64,000 bases of DNA, taken from contig CM074865.1 in the NCBI GenBank assembly GCA_037501455.1, positions 12,284,501-12,348,500 on the forward strand. Direction: 5' to 3'. The notes below the pieces were generated by a model. It made no database searches and had not been told where the DNA came from. It worked only from the letters and a program-made list of their open reading frames with translations. The stretch is from Lantana camara (taxonomy: Eukaryota; Streptophyta; Magnoliopsida; Lamiales; Verbenaceae). Positions 1 through 11,512 of the stretch are shown here, one piece after another. Within the stretch, counting starts at the first letter, position 1. Each line of letters begins with the position of its first letter. A program made the translations under genes and the position numbers.

Positions 1-138
1 GCCCCTTAGTTTGTTAGGAGTTGAGAAAAATATGGGGAGGTTATCCCCCATTACTTTGAATTTAAATCTCTCCTTATCCCCCACTCTTCTCAACCACTTT
101 AACCACTTGGAATGCGCCCTAGATAAGTGGGGGTAGGT

Positions 139-335
139 TGAACTCGTGTGGGTCAAATCCCCGATCCGACCCGGCTCAAACGAGTCAAAACATACTGCTA
201 GTAATCCGCGATGTTCCTGCTCCAACATACGCTCCTGCCGGAAGGTAGATCATTCTTGCCTCCTATTTAGCCAGAGTTTGGACTTTCTGGGCTGTTTTCA
301 TGGGTTGGGCCCGTAGTTATTTTTAGGGTACATCA
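139..335 (-). repeat. 3' LTR of the copia-like element
   Basis: This 197-bp repeat matches 5134-5342 along its length, with substitutions and a small insertion in the right copy. It starts TGAACTCG and ends TACATCA on the plus strand. The minus-strand polypurine tract lies two bases inside its right edge. Confidence 0.65.
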
Positions 336-2783
336 TTCACTCCCCCCACTCTCAGAGCTGGAAGTATCCAGCAATGAGAATAATAAAGTTGAACAATTCT
401 CCTAATATCAGTGAGTGATCTAGCCCATTTGGCATCCTTGAACGTTTGAAGTAAGAATGAGGTGATTAGCCAGAGCTGTCCGACATATTCTCTTGGCTGC
501 CCTCAATCCAAGACCGTCTTCGCTACCAGTCTACTTAGCTTGGTCGATCTCCTCGACCCACGTATGGTGTGGTTGCCTCATTAAAACCTTTATAAGGAAA
601 AACCACGTGGGAAAAACCCTCATAAAGGAAAAAGAGTACAACCGTTAGATCATACCACCTATGGCCGCTTCAGTCTACTTTCCGAGTTACTCCAGCCAGG
701 ACTGTCTCAGTATACTTTCCTGATTTTTTCAGCCAGGACCGCCTCAACATGCTTTCCTGATTACTTTAGTCAGGACCGCCTGTCCCATTAGTCAGCTCTA
801 CTTGATCAATTTCTCAGCTTGATATTCCGGTTCTGCAAAAATCTGGTATTCTTTTTCCTTTCCAACGTTAAAGGGCTGGAGCATTAAAGCTTATGGATCT
901 CTTCAATCAATTTCTGCTTCGTTTCCCGCACCAGCAAGTAAAACTCTTCGGTTTTCGGGTAGGTATTGCCATTTTTTCTATTTTTCTTTAGTTTCCTGCA
1001 CACTTTGAGATTTCAAAAGCATAGATAATTTTCATCAAAGTTTGATTGACATATTTGAATGAACTCTCTACTCCCTATGGGTTTATGTGTTTTTGTCACG
1101 ATGACCAAAAGTTCGAACTAGGCAACAGCCCTGCCTGCTTGTCAGCTGGGTATTCCAGCACATTCTTGCCTACTTACAGGAACAAGATCACCATTTTTTC
1201 AATCCAAGGTGGGATTTGAACCCGACCTTCCCAAGGAGCTTCGCCACACTCCTTCCAAATACATGTTTCCTCCGGATGTAACACTTTAATAATATTTTAT
1301 TGCAATCATGCAATCAAGAAGCACTAATCCGATTCCTTCCCAAGGGGATGTTTGCATTCCACCTCAACAGGTACCCGAGGCGAAATCTTTTTTCTCAATA
1401 CCGAAATCATCGGGCTTTGATCGAGAGGCTCTTACGCCTCATTTCAAGTTATTCTCATATGTTAATATACAAAAATGCCGAAATCATCGAGCTTAAATGG
1501 AGGTTTTCGCACCTCATACTTTTGCCACCCATTTCTTAATGATATACCATATGTTCATACCAACAGAACGTAAATGACATAACGGTTGTCACAAATGTAA
1601 GTAAATCTCCAACAACGATCACGTATCAATTATAATGATTTGTTGGAATGAAAAAGAGTCATGATAAGATATTACTTGTTGGGTGGTCATATGTCCAAGG
1701 CATCTTAAGATCTTTTGAAAAGATTTCTTGAATTACCCAGTAACCCGTGTCTTGATTCAATTGATGCGCAGCTTTTCTGCTACCAACATGTTTCCTTCTT
1801 GGTTGGTTCTCACCAGGTCATACATCTCCTGGCTGGTGATCAATCCTACACCTACATCTTAGTTCATCAACAACCCTGTTGTTTCTCCTTTTTCAGCGTT
1901 ACACCTCCTTGCAGGTTAACATTAGATTTAATGTTGACGCCACTTGTTGGTTGGTTCGTCCTAATCCTATTTGAATGATAGGAGAGAGTTGTGTGGAACA
2001 TTCCCCCTTTCTTGGCCTTGGTTGAATGTCGTTCGCACCTGGGTACCTGGACCGCTTCCTCCATCTTCTTGGAAAATCAGCACAGGTGGTGCTTGTTGGG
2101 AAAACGCGAAAAGAAAACATAGTGGAAATTTAAAATTTTCCCAAAAATCAGAATCTGAACTTGCAATTCTTATTCCCAATTCGTAGAGATTCAAGAACTC
2201 ACTTAGATCGACGCTTTATTGACACGTTTGAGCCACCCACAATCGCTCTTCAAGCGGCAAGTCCCCAAAACTCCTTCAAATCTTTCAAGACTCTACGAAA
2301 GCAGCCCTATAGAGAAATAATCCACACCAACCTCGATCACGATCTAAACAGGGAGGATGCTAGTTCTATCAATCTCTAGGGTTTAAGCTCTAGGGTTTGT
2401 GTGATATGATATGGAGAAGGAGATTTTTGCTATCAATCTTCAAGGGGTTCGAACCCCTTGTATATATAGCTAAGAGGTTCGAACCCCATATACTATATGG
2501 AATATGATTCTTATCCTTTTTGCTATTTGATTCTTACTTGGAGAGAAAGACTCTTTACTTTGACCAAAATTCTTCTTTTGACCAACTTGTCAAGCAAGAA
2601 TACAATATCTAACTCTTTTAGATATTTTAATTAATTATTTATTCATAATAAATAACTTGATGCTAATAATTAATTATTTATTAGACTTAATATCTCCAAA
2701 TTAGAACTTTAATAATAATTCATAATTAAATTAAAGTCCATTAAATAATTTAATCAAATTAATTATTTAATTAATCAACACAT

Positions 2784-2837
2784 CACGTGACACGTGTCAC
2801 GCACGGACACGTGTCCCACACGTGTGAATCACACGTG
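2784..2837. promoter_or_regulatory. Cluster of five G-box (CACGTG) hexamers in the LTR
   Basis: CACGTG occurs at 2784, 2791, 2808, 2819 and 2832. G-boxes bind plant bZIP and bHLH factors, and ACGT-core clusters are typical of ABA- and light-responsive promoters. The related LTR at 57.4-59.7 kb has a matching five-hexamer cluster (58465-58522) at different spacing. The regulatory role is inferred. Confidence 0.5.
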
Positions 2838-3739
2838 TGGTCCCTAACTAATCTCTTATTGGTTCGATCAACTCGTTTAATCGATTCAAGCCTTAACCCT
2901 CGTGAGTGGGCATTTGTGTGTGACCCTCTAGCTTCTTAATTCAATTAGCAGTAACCCTAATTAATTAATTATTCCACAGATCACACTACCATAGTTTAAC
3001 AATAGGTGTGTGACCCCTAGCTGATTAAGAATATCTCAATTCGGAAGAACCTTTAAGTCATTGACATATGTGAGATAAAATCCTCCTACATCCCATCTCT
3101 CAATCAAGATCTAGGGCAAGGGAATAATCAGAACCCTAATAATCTCGATCTTAATGTTAAGTGCATTTCATATCCATTTGATCTCAATCCAAGAAACTCA
3201 TTTCTTGATCTCGATCCACTGCCATGGCCAAGGACTCCTCTATGGCATATGAATGACTTACACAATAAAGGATCAACTTGTTTACGTAAGTGCAAGTCCT
3301 TTATCGATTCTCATATGCTTCCATGTGCCACTTGTGCAGCCCTAGCATGAGCTTTGAATGGGTTGTCTGAGGCGACATCCTTTAAGGCTTATACCTAAGA
3401 CTGCAGAGTTAGCCCACAATGCATCGATGGAATCTCAAGTCTAAGGACTACTTAATCACATCAATGACTCATGAGATATTTCCTAATCTGGAAGTTTCTA
3501 TTTCGAGAAATAGAAACTTCCTTTCCCATTTAGGAATCTTCTCACACTGGACAACTCAGTGTACCTACTTAGAATAAGTAAGCACCCCCATGTATCACTC
3601 ACATATCATTCAATACACTTTACACCCCATGAAACAAGGTGGTCCTTCTTAAGGGCACGATCACACGAGCAAGCCTCGAACGAGTCATATCGACACTCCC
3701 ACTGTTTTTTGGACTCATCAGCTTGGAGTGATTTCTAAT

Positions 3740-4578
3740 TAGGGGTGAACAAAAAAACCGAACCGAAAAGGTTTGGTTTCAATTTCGGTTATTGATTTTC
3801 TATTTTTGGTTATTACTGAAAACCAAACCAAGACCTTTAGTTTTTATGCTTTTTAGTTTTCTGTAGCTCTATACACGCTTTTATTTTACAATTTCACATC
3901 TCAGTAGTCAGCACTTACGTTCAGACTTCAGAGTTCAGACCAAGGTAGGTTTCTATTTTTCTTTCTCCCTCACCTCGCGGCGCCTCAGTTCTCCAGAAGA
4001 CACCGCCGCCGCTGCCATCACCGTCGTCGGCTTTGAGAACTCGCTGCCCTGCACTGCCAGTAACGGTTAGCCCTCTTTCTTTACCCACCCAGCCGTCATC
4101 GCCTTCGTCTCTTTCCCCGATGAATAGTTTGCGGCAACCACGACTCTTTTCGCTGATTCCTTCTGGCGAAGACTCAAGCGCAAAGCTGAACGGTTCTATC
4201 ATCTTCTGAAATTCTACCCTTTCTTCCTTTCCCAATCGATTTGGTGATTTAATTCAATTTCACTTAGGGATTGTTCTCGATTTATTTCATGGTTAGTTAT
4301 TTTGGGGTTTTGATTTTGAAATGTGAAAAGGTTTCCAATTTTTGGAGAATTGCTACGCACTTGAATTGGAATTGTGTTTCTATTGAGCTGTTCAACTCTC
4401 AAACCCAGCAACATAAACTTTGTTTTTGTTGAAAATGAACCGAAAATTTTCGGTTTTTATCGAACCGAAACCGAGTCCTTTCGGTTCGGTAAATGGTTAG
4501 CAAATTTGCTAACTGAAATTTCGGTTAACCGAAACCGAAAAACCGAAATGTCATTTTTTTACCGATTGTTCACCCCTA
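3740..4578. mobile_element. Non-autonomous hAT transposon with 8-bp target duplication
   Basis: The 839-bp element begins TAGGGGTGAACAA and ends TTGTTCACCCCTA, an inverted terminal repeat. It is flanked by TTTCTAAT at 3732-3739 and 4579-4586, a perfect 8-bp duplication characteristic of hAT transposons. Both subterminal regions are dense in ACCGAA/TTCGGT motifs, as expected for transposase binding sites. The related LTR at 57.4-59.7 kb lacks the insertion and shows the empty site (around 59415-59440). No transposase coding sequence is visible; the GC-richer middle (3960-4200) resembles a 5' leader of an autonomous relative. Confidence 0.9.
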
Positions 4579-5133
4579 TTTCTAATCATGACTAAGGGAT
4601 TTAGGGCTCATTTCATGAACCACTTCACCTAAATGGTTAAGTCCTATAAGTCATATTGATTAGGGGAGTTCTTATACATGCACAGAAAGTAAACATACAA
4701 TCAAACAAGAGCGTATAAAGAAGTGTTGCCTTAGTTCATTTATTATTTAAAGATTGTCTGTGATTTACAAAAGGAAAAGTACTAAGCAGACTATTACATC
4801 GGCTTTCAGGGCACTATTCCTAACAGTGCTTGCACCTGGATACCAGGCATGTTACTCGATGGGACGACTCTCCCTTGTGGGCCATGCTCTTCAGTTAGCG
4901 GTTCCCACCTTAGTCTCCAGAGGGCGTCCTCAGGTCTCCTCTCTAAGCTTTCAACACCTGCACCATTATTTTCTCTTGATACAGCGACAGCGTGTTTCAG
5001 CTCCTCCTGGTTACTCAGCGTTCCTGTAGTCAAGAAGTCCTGCACGTCCTAGTTATTCAACGTTCTATCTACCGAGAGATTATGCACATCCTGGTCATCC
5101 CGCATTCTGTCAGCCAAGAGAATTTTCGCATCC

Positions 5134-5342
5134 TGAACTCGTGTGGGTCAAATCCCTGATCCAACCCAGCTCAAACGGGTCAAAACATCCTGCTGGTGAT
5201 CCACGACCTTCCTGCTCCAACATACACTCCTGCTATACGCTTCCATTGGAAGACAGATCATTCTTGTCTGCTATTCAACCAGAGTTCGGACTTTCTGGGC
5301 TGTTTTCATGAGTTTGGCCGCAACTATTTTTAGGGTACATCA
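5134..5342 (-). repeat. 5' LTR of the copia-like element
   Basis: This is the right-hand partner of the LTR at 139-335, with the same ends and the same internal blocks (for example 'ggactttctgggctgttttc'). A primer-binding site next to its left edge is not recognisable. Confidence 0.6.
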
Positions 5343-5447
5343 AATGACCAATCAAATGGCAAATGTAATACACTTACCCCTTTATTGGTTGGGTTCGAAC
5401 AAGTCGAGTTTGGGATAGAATTTTCCCTACTTTCTTATTCTTGTCCA

Positions 5448-5763
5448 TAATTTTGGATTTAACCTTAGCATTCTCAAATTTAGGACGATAATTAAGAAAA
5501 TTTTTAATTTAAGGATCTCATTAAATTCAATTCAATTTTCAGACAGAATCGAACACTTAACTCACACGTGTTGACAGAAAAATCTTATGTGGCATATTTA
5601 TGCTTGTGTGTCATGACTAAATAAATATGCCACATCGGATTTTTCCATCAACACGTGTTGGGCGATCACGTGTTCAATTCTGTCTGTCCTTTAAATTAAA
5701 ATTTTCTTTAATTATCGTCCTAAATTTGAGAATGCCACAATTGAAGTTCAAAATTGTAAACCA
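5448..5763. mobile_element. Fold-back (MITE-like) element with ~150-bp arms
   Basis: The arms 5448-5606 and 5617-5763 are inverted copies of each other. Shared blocks include 'gcattctcaaatttaggacg' on the left and its complement on the right, and 'cacgtgttg' near the centre. The left arm has an extra ~25-bp stretch around 5521-5545. The spacer is only about 10 bp, so a transcript would form a long hairpin. No transposase or clear target duplication is seen. Confidence 0.7.
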
Positions 5764-7525
5764 GGAATAGCTATTGTCCCAAAATTGTAATTTTCACAAT
5801 ATAATAATTTATAAAGTAATTATATCAAAGGTAATATAATTTTAGTGTTCCATTTTGTATTTCGCATAATGAAAGATATATGCATATATAGCACTTGGCA
5901 TTTGATTAAATGGTAATTACTAATTACTACGGACTTAAACGAGGAAAATGAAAGCTTAATTTAATGTTTGAAGAGAAGAGCCTTTCAAGCAGGTGTCCGG
6001 CTAGCTACTTCCTTATAACAAAAGGCTGAATTCTAAATTTTAATAGCCTCCCACATCCCAACCCGATAAGACAATTGGGAGAATGTAAATCAGCTACTTC
6101 CTGATAATACAAACTCTATTACATGAGTATGTTATAGGGTTGCAAAAAGTAAGAAATTTCCACATTTTAATGAATACATATGAATTCACTGTACTCAGAC
6201 CCATGGTAAGAACGACGTGCATACTAAATCTCGAAAAGAAAATTGTACCATGTTTATGTTTAACGAGGTCTTGTCTCGACGGTAAAATGAGTGCCCCATA
6301 AAAATTTGATCATAGAATCAGCTCCCATGATTCTGTGGTGTTTAATTAGTTATATACTTTTTTTCGTTATTACGTATGATAATTAGGTTGATTGTATTGT
6401 TTTCGGTTGAAATATTTTGTAGTTGATCAAATACAGTAGAATTTTGCTATAAAAATATATTGATGAATGATCCGTCGAGTAAAATTCTTTTCTTTTCTTT
6501 GTGATATGATCATTTCACTGATCAAAACCTTCTCATATAGACTAAGAGTTCTCTTAGTCGTCACTTAACTAAAGTCTTTATCCCCAACTCTCTTCTATCT
6601 GATTCTATTTACAAGACTCACTTGCTTCCGTATCACGTTACTCAAAGTGTTCTCAATTAACTAGACTTTCTCTATCCTCGGACTCTAGGGTGCTTGTCTT
6701 ACCGCGAGCTCCAGAACTACCAGCCCTTATCCCGTGAGCTATTATTTTATCTTTCCTTGCCTCTCACAGAGCTGACCACATATCCTAATAGAGTAGGGTC
6801 CCATCACATGTAAAATACCATTAAATTCAAAATTTGTCACATACCGTTCTTTTCATACGTAGCTTAAAAGAAATTGCGAACTTACTATACATTATCATTG
6901 TTCAAAGAGATTTTTTTAATATAGGGGTTTATAAGATGTTCCCATCAAAGGACGTTTGTATACTTATTAATTTTAACAAATAGGATTTGTCACAGAGTAA
7001 TAAATTTGAGGCCGTCCCCCAACTGAGACAAGTCGAAATACAACATTTAAAACAAGGTAAGGGTATGCAACTCTTTAATATATAAAGCATTATTAGGCTG
7101 TACAGTCACAGTACGTGGTAGCCCTTCTCCGTTGGACATTATATTATGAAGTGAAAAAAATGGGGCGGTGTTGAGGGCCTAGTTTTCATGACCTTCTTTC
7201 TTGAGTATTTAATAACTCACCTATACTATATAGTTACCTTTATTTTGCCCACAACATGCATCCATATGTTAAACATGTATCAATAGACAAACAATCTTAG
7301 TTAAAGTCTTGTCCTTATCTTTGAAATATCAAAGGAAATTACTCATACTATTGGTACGTATTCGTCTGGGGCTGAGGACCAGGCACAGAACTATAACTAT
7401 CGAGACGGTGGGGATGTCCGCTCGGGAATTTTTGACAATTATATTTATAAAAATTACCGTTGTTCCTATCAATCGAGAAATCATACTTTCTTTCCAGAGG
7501 AAATTATTATTTTTGTTCTTAATGT
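5764..7525. other. AT-rich spacer, no gene recognised
   Basis: There is no reading frame longer than about 60 codons and no protein similarity I can recognise. A slightly GC-richer stretch (6540-6800) has stops in all frames. The short frames at 7309-7568 overlap on both strands and look like chance. Confidence 0.6.
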
Positions 7526-7905
7526 AACCACTTTCTAATTTTGATCTCAACGGTAGCCTTATTCTCAAATTGCGTCCTATAATATCATATTTTTCTCAAT
7601 TTTAGTCCCATCAATCAATTTCCGTCCAAAATAAACGGCAAAACTTACCATGGAAGACGCGCAATGGAGAGAGAAAATGTAGTTGAGAGAAAAGGGGGAA
7701 AATATGAGACTTCAAATTAGGGCTAAATCGTTTAAAATGGTGAGTTCAAAGGTAATCTTGGCCAAACTAACAGGCACGCGCAGCGCAAATGAGTTTTGCC
7801 GTTATTTTGGACGGGAATTGATCGATGGAACTAAAATTAAAAAAAATGTGACATTATGGGATGTAATAGGAGAACAGGTTGGCACCAAAATTAAAAAGTG
7901 GCTAA
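7526..7905. mobile_element. Inverted-repeat (MITE-like) element
   Basis: The segment 7526-7646 and the complement of 7788-7905 align closely. Shared blocks include CCACTTT.TAATTTT at the outer end and CCGTCCAAAATAA.CGGCAAAAC at the inner end. The ~140-bp centre has no recognisable coding content, so the 86-codon frame at 7683-7943 is read as chance. No target duplication could be fixed. Confidence 0.65.
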
Positions 7906-9638
7906 ATTATATGATGAAAATGCTAGTTTTCTCTTCTTTTTGATATGGTATTTACTCCCAAAGTGGCTAGGTCACTCCTTGCAACCAAAAATAGTTCCTT
8001 ACGACAAACAAATGCAATATTTAGTAGTTCTGTTAGTCGAACAAATTCAAACAGTTTCATACTTATACATGCATTAACCACCGAGATTGAGTATCCATAA
8101 AAGTGGTGCATCATTAACTGACTTCCCAATTGAATGTAGTTGGCAGAATGCATGCCTACACCTAATACTGCTGGAGAACTTGTCTTCAAGCCTAGCTATT
8201 AATGTCTGCCAGCAATAGAATAATAACAAGAAACAAAATCTGGAAATGATATGCACATTTATAGCCATGCCATCTTCCCCTTGTTTGTTTACCCTTATCC
8301 AATATTCCAATCTCTCAGTTCACAGTTCTAAATAATTATTCGTCTTCAAGAATCTGCGCTGATACCAATGTATTGGAATCATAAATGACTGATTGATGTA
8401 GTTTCGGTGATATTAAACAGGAGTGTTCTGTCTGGTCATGTCAGAAAATGTAGAATTTCCTATATATGTTACTCATAATGCTGCAATTAAGGACAACAGC
8501 TGAATGTTTGCAGGTCATATTACACTGTTATAAAGGTCACAAATTTATGAAATTATAAGCCCCACAAACCTAAATTCTTGAACAACAGGTGAATGTTTTG
8601 TTTATAAGCAGTGATGACAAATGGGTGGGTTGAATTGAGTTTCGATTAAGTTAAGACCTGTTTGTTTTAGATGGATTTGATCCAAAATAGATTGTATTCT
8701 TAAAGGGTTTTGACGGGATTTAACGGATGTCAACTGGTTACTAATGAGTTGAATAATAAGTTCTTAATGGATTCGTATTCAATTTCATAATAATATGTAA
8801 ATGACCAAAATGGCCCAAATTTATTTACACACACCAATATAAATATATATACGCCAACTCATTTTTAGGTTATATTTACATGCACCGACACATTTTTGCA
8901 AAAACACTAATATAAATATAAACACAAGCAACTTATTTTTACTTTCAGTAACATACATTCACATTCACTGGCACATTTTTACGCACAAACATATTTTTGC
9001 ACTTACTAACACGTATATCCAAATTTTAATACACATCTGCATACACTAATACGCATTTATACATTCTAACATATATTTACCCTTATGGGTTCAACACAAT
9101 TTATATATAGTTTCATTGTATTTGTTTAGTTTATTCTTGGTATGAAATATGAATGTAATGAATTAAATGTAATAAAAATATTGAATTAAGATAGCTTAGG
9201 TGTAATATCCACGTCTCCTTAGATAGGTTATTTTTGGTTATAAATAATATCGGATTATAGGTTTAGAGTTCGAGTCATAAGAGATGTAGTTCGATAACCA
9301 ACAAAGATCGTCATTTCTTGAAAAATATACTAATTAATTATGTCTTTTTTTTTTAAAAAAAAGGAATTAATTATATATCTTGATCAAATAAGATGTTTAT
9401 AAATCAATTTGAGGTCCTTGCCTATGATTATGAGCCTTAATATATGAGAGTGAATCATAGACCTTCAAGTGAAAATCTGATTTGGGTTGAAGTGTTGAAC
9501 CCTCAATATAATTTTGGATTATATTAAGGTTGTGGGTCTTGTTGAGTTATTGATTCAAATCGGCCCAACCGAGAAAATTATAAATTTTAATAGTCCCATA
9601 ATTATCACTATAAAACACTAAAAGTTGTATTACGACAT
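7906..9638. other. Spacer, no gene recognised
   Basis: Low-GC spacer. Around 8820-9080 there are loose repeats of 'acacactaatataaatata' type. The short frames on the minus strand near 7923-8310 show no domain or conserved motif. Confidence 0.55.
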
Positions 9639-9650
9639 ATCATCGTCATA

Positions 9651-9768
9651 GATATTTTTTTTTTAAATAGAATTAATATTGGTTGCCAAATATCCCCGAG
9701 AAGATCCGAACCCGTGACCTACCAGGTCACAGTACAGATACTTACCACTTAAGCCATATGCTCGTCTT
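9651..9768 (-). mobile_element. Short tRNA-derived SINE
   Basis: Read on the minus strand, it begins with an A-box-like TGGCTTAAGTGGTAAG, then a B-box-like GGGTTCGGATCTTC, and ends in an A-rich tail. The flanks are ATCATCGTCATA (9639-9650) and ATTATCGTCATA (9769-9780), a 12-bp target duplication with one mismatch. These are the hallmarks of a tRNA-derived SINE mobilised by LINE machinery. Confidence 0.65.
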
Positions 9769-10358
9769 ATTATCGTCATATACATAGGGCTGCAAACAAT
9801 CCGAGCCAGCTTGCGAGCTTGGCAAGCCGAGCTCGAGCGGACTCGGCTTGAGATCGTAGTTGGACGAGCTCAATCCGAGCTTTGACGAGCTCGATCTTTC
9901 CATCGAGTCGATTTCGATCCTGGTGTATCTAGGCTCGCGGCTCGCGAGCCTAGGTATATATATGCTTTTTTTATTTTTTATTTTTATAATTTATATATAT
10001 ATGTATATTAGATTTATATTATATGTAAATATATATTTTATGCTATATATAATATATATATTTAATTTATAATATATTATATATACATATAAATAATCCT
10101 TTTGTTAATTATATATGGTTCAAATTCCAATATTGTATTATGTAAATGTACATTTATCTATCATATAATATATTATATATATCTTAAACTCTTAAAAATA
10201 TATAATTTATCAATGTATATAGTGTGACAAGATAATATCAATCATGTATTATATGTGTTCCTTAATAATATATGAGCTAATAATGTATTTGATTTAATAA
10301 TTAAACTAATATTTATTTATATCTTATACATCTTAATAAGTTAAATCAATATTATTAT

Positions 10359-10644
10359 GGGAGAATTTTTGAAAACTCCCCATGGGTTTGAAAACTTCCT
10401 TTTAGCTCCCCATTTTCAAATACATCATTTGGGGTTTTAGATACGCGATTCTGGGATTTAGATACGCAATTCTGGGATTTAGATACGCGATTCTGGGATT
10501 TAGATACGTGATTTTTTCCTTGTATTTCAAATACATCATTTGGGTTTTAGATACGCGATTCTTGAGTTTTAATACATCATTTTTTAAAATGGGGAGCTAA
10601 AAGGAATTGGACTTATCATTTGGGGAGTTTTCAGGAATTCCCCG
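10359..10644. mobile_element. MITE nested in the hAT element, with internal tandem repeat
   Basis: The ends are inverted: GAAAACTCCCCATGG on the left and CATTTGGGGAGTTTTC on the right. The subterminal blocks 'TTTTAGCTCCCCATTTT' and 'AAAATGGGGAGCTAAAA' are also inverted. Between 10440 and 10520 a 21-bp unit (core GGGATTTAGATACGCGATTCT) occurs about four times, with further copies near 10540-10580. The target duplication is uncertain because the surroundings are simple TATTAT repeats. Confidence 0.65.
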
Positions 10645-11191
10645 TATTATATATGTATACATGTGTTTTTGATACTTCATGTATTTTATATGTTTATAAC
10701 TTTGTGTCCAGATTCTTAATTACATATATAATTTACTAACATGTATGGTAACTATTATGATTTAATGAGATAGTATGTAATTATGTATCATATATTATAA
10801 TAAAATATGTATGTGTAATATTAATAATATATGAGCTAATAATGTATCTTATTTAGTAACATAATATATATGATAAATATACATTATATCTTAAATCTTA
10901 ATAATATTTAGTTTACTAATGTATATGATGATATTATCTAATAAGATAACGTATAAAATATGTTATATATTATAATAGATTCATATTATATTATATCATA
11001 TGTGAGTTTAATAATTGACCAAACCATCATATATATTCTTATATATTTTATATTTTTGTGTGATAAAATTTTAATAAATAAATGTTATTTAATAATATAA
11101 TATTAATATATATGATTAATTAATTTAATTTAATTAATGTAATTATAATATATATATATTTTACAATATATTATTATATTATATAATTATG

Positions 11192-11195
<4 letters not shown>

Positions 11196-11251
<56 letters not shown>
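11196..11251. repeat. (AT)n microsatellite
   Basis: About 56 bp of uninterrupted AT/TA dinucleotide repeat. It is followed 30 bp later by a run of about 23 A (near 11284-11306). Confidence 0.95.
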
Positions 11252-11253
<2 letters not shown>

Positions 11254-11512
11254 CTAATTTTATTAAAAATAAAAGGAATTGTTAAAAAAAAAAAAAAAAA
11301 AAAAAAGAGGAAAGAAAAAACTTCAAGCCTTACCGAGCCGAGTCGAGCCGATCCCGAGCTAGGTGCGAGCCGAGTTCAAGCCGCAGAATGCCAGGCTTGA
11401 CAAGCTCGATCCCGAGCTCGAGTCAGGTTAAAAAATATCAAGCTCAAGCTCAAGCCTGATATTTTATACCAAACTCGGCTCGGCTCGGCTCGTTTGCAGC
11501 CCTACATATACA

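Larger units (their letters stand above)
2094..4825 (-). mobile_element. Copia solo LTR with perfect 5-bp target duplication
   Basis: The plus strand starts TGTTGGG and ends CCTAACA, the ends of an LTR read on the minus strand (TGTTAGGAATAG...). GTGCT is repeated exactly on both sides (2089-2093 and 4826-4830). No internal domain is present, so this is a solo LTR left by recombination between two LTRs. It matches the LTR at 57406-59679 over most of its length, including the segments around 2960-3720 and 58600-59420. It contains a later hAT insertion at 3740-4578. Five CACGTG hexamers lie within 2784-2837, in what should be the U3 region. It inserted into the older copia-like element around it. 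Confidence 0.85.
139..5342 (-). mobile_element. Non-coding copia-like LTR element with ~200-bp LTRs (carries a nested solo LTR)
   Basis: Two direct repeats of about 200 bp bound this stretch (139-335 and 5134-5342). Both begin TGAACTCGTG and end GGGTACATCA. A polypurine tract on the minus strand (complement of cactccccccact, 338-350) sits just inside the left repeat, so the left copy is the 3' LTR and the element reads leftwards. Without the nested 2.7-kb LTR the internal part is about 2.1 kb and has no gag or pol reading frame, as in LARD/TRIM-type or heavily deleted elements. Degenerate tandem repeats occur near 669-795 (unit about 42 bp, around 'CCAGGACCGCCT') and 5020-5133. I found no convincing target-site duplication at the outer ends, so old age or rearrangement is possible. 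The superfamily call rests only on LTR and polypurine-tract style. Confidence 0.55.
9785..11504. mobile_element. AT-rich non-autonomous hAT transposon with 8-bp target duplication
   Basis: The 1720-bp element starts TAGGGCTGCAAAC and ends GTTTGCAGCCCTA. It is flanked by CATATACA at 9777-9784 and 11505-11512, a perfect 8-bp duplication. Subterminal regions (9790-9950 and 11330-11490) are packed with GAGCTCG/GAGCCGAG motifs, while the 1.3-kb middle is extremely AT-rich and non-coding. It carries the nested MITE at 10359-10644 and an (AT)n tract at 11196-11251. The left target duplication overlaps the right flank of the SINE at 9651-9768, so it landed at that edge. Confidence 0.9.

Noticed and set aside
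3921..4235. 104-codon minus-strand frame in the hAT element
   Set aside because: Low-complexity Gly/Glu-rich translation of a GC-rich leader-like segment; no transposase motif.
11191..11400. 69-codon frame beginning in (AT)n
   Set aside because: Its first third translates the microsatellite and poly-A run; the remainder is the hAT subterminal repeat.
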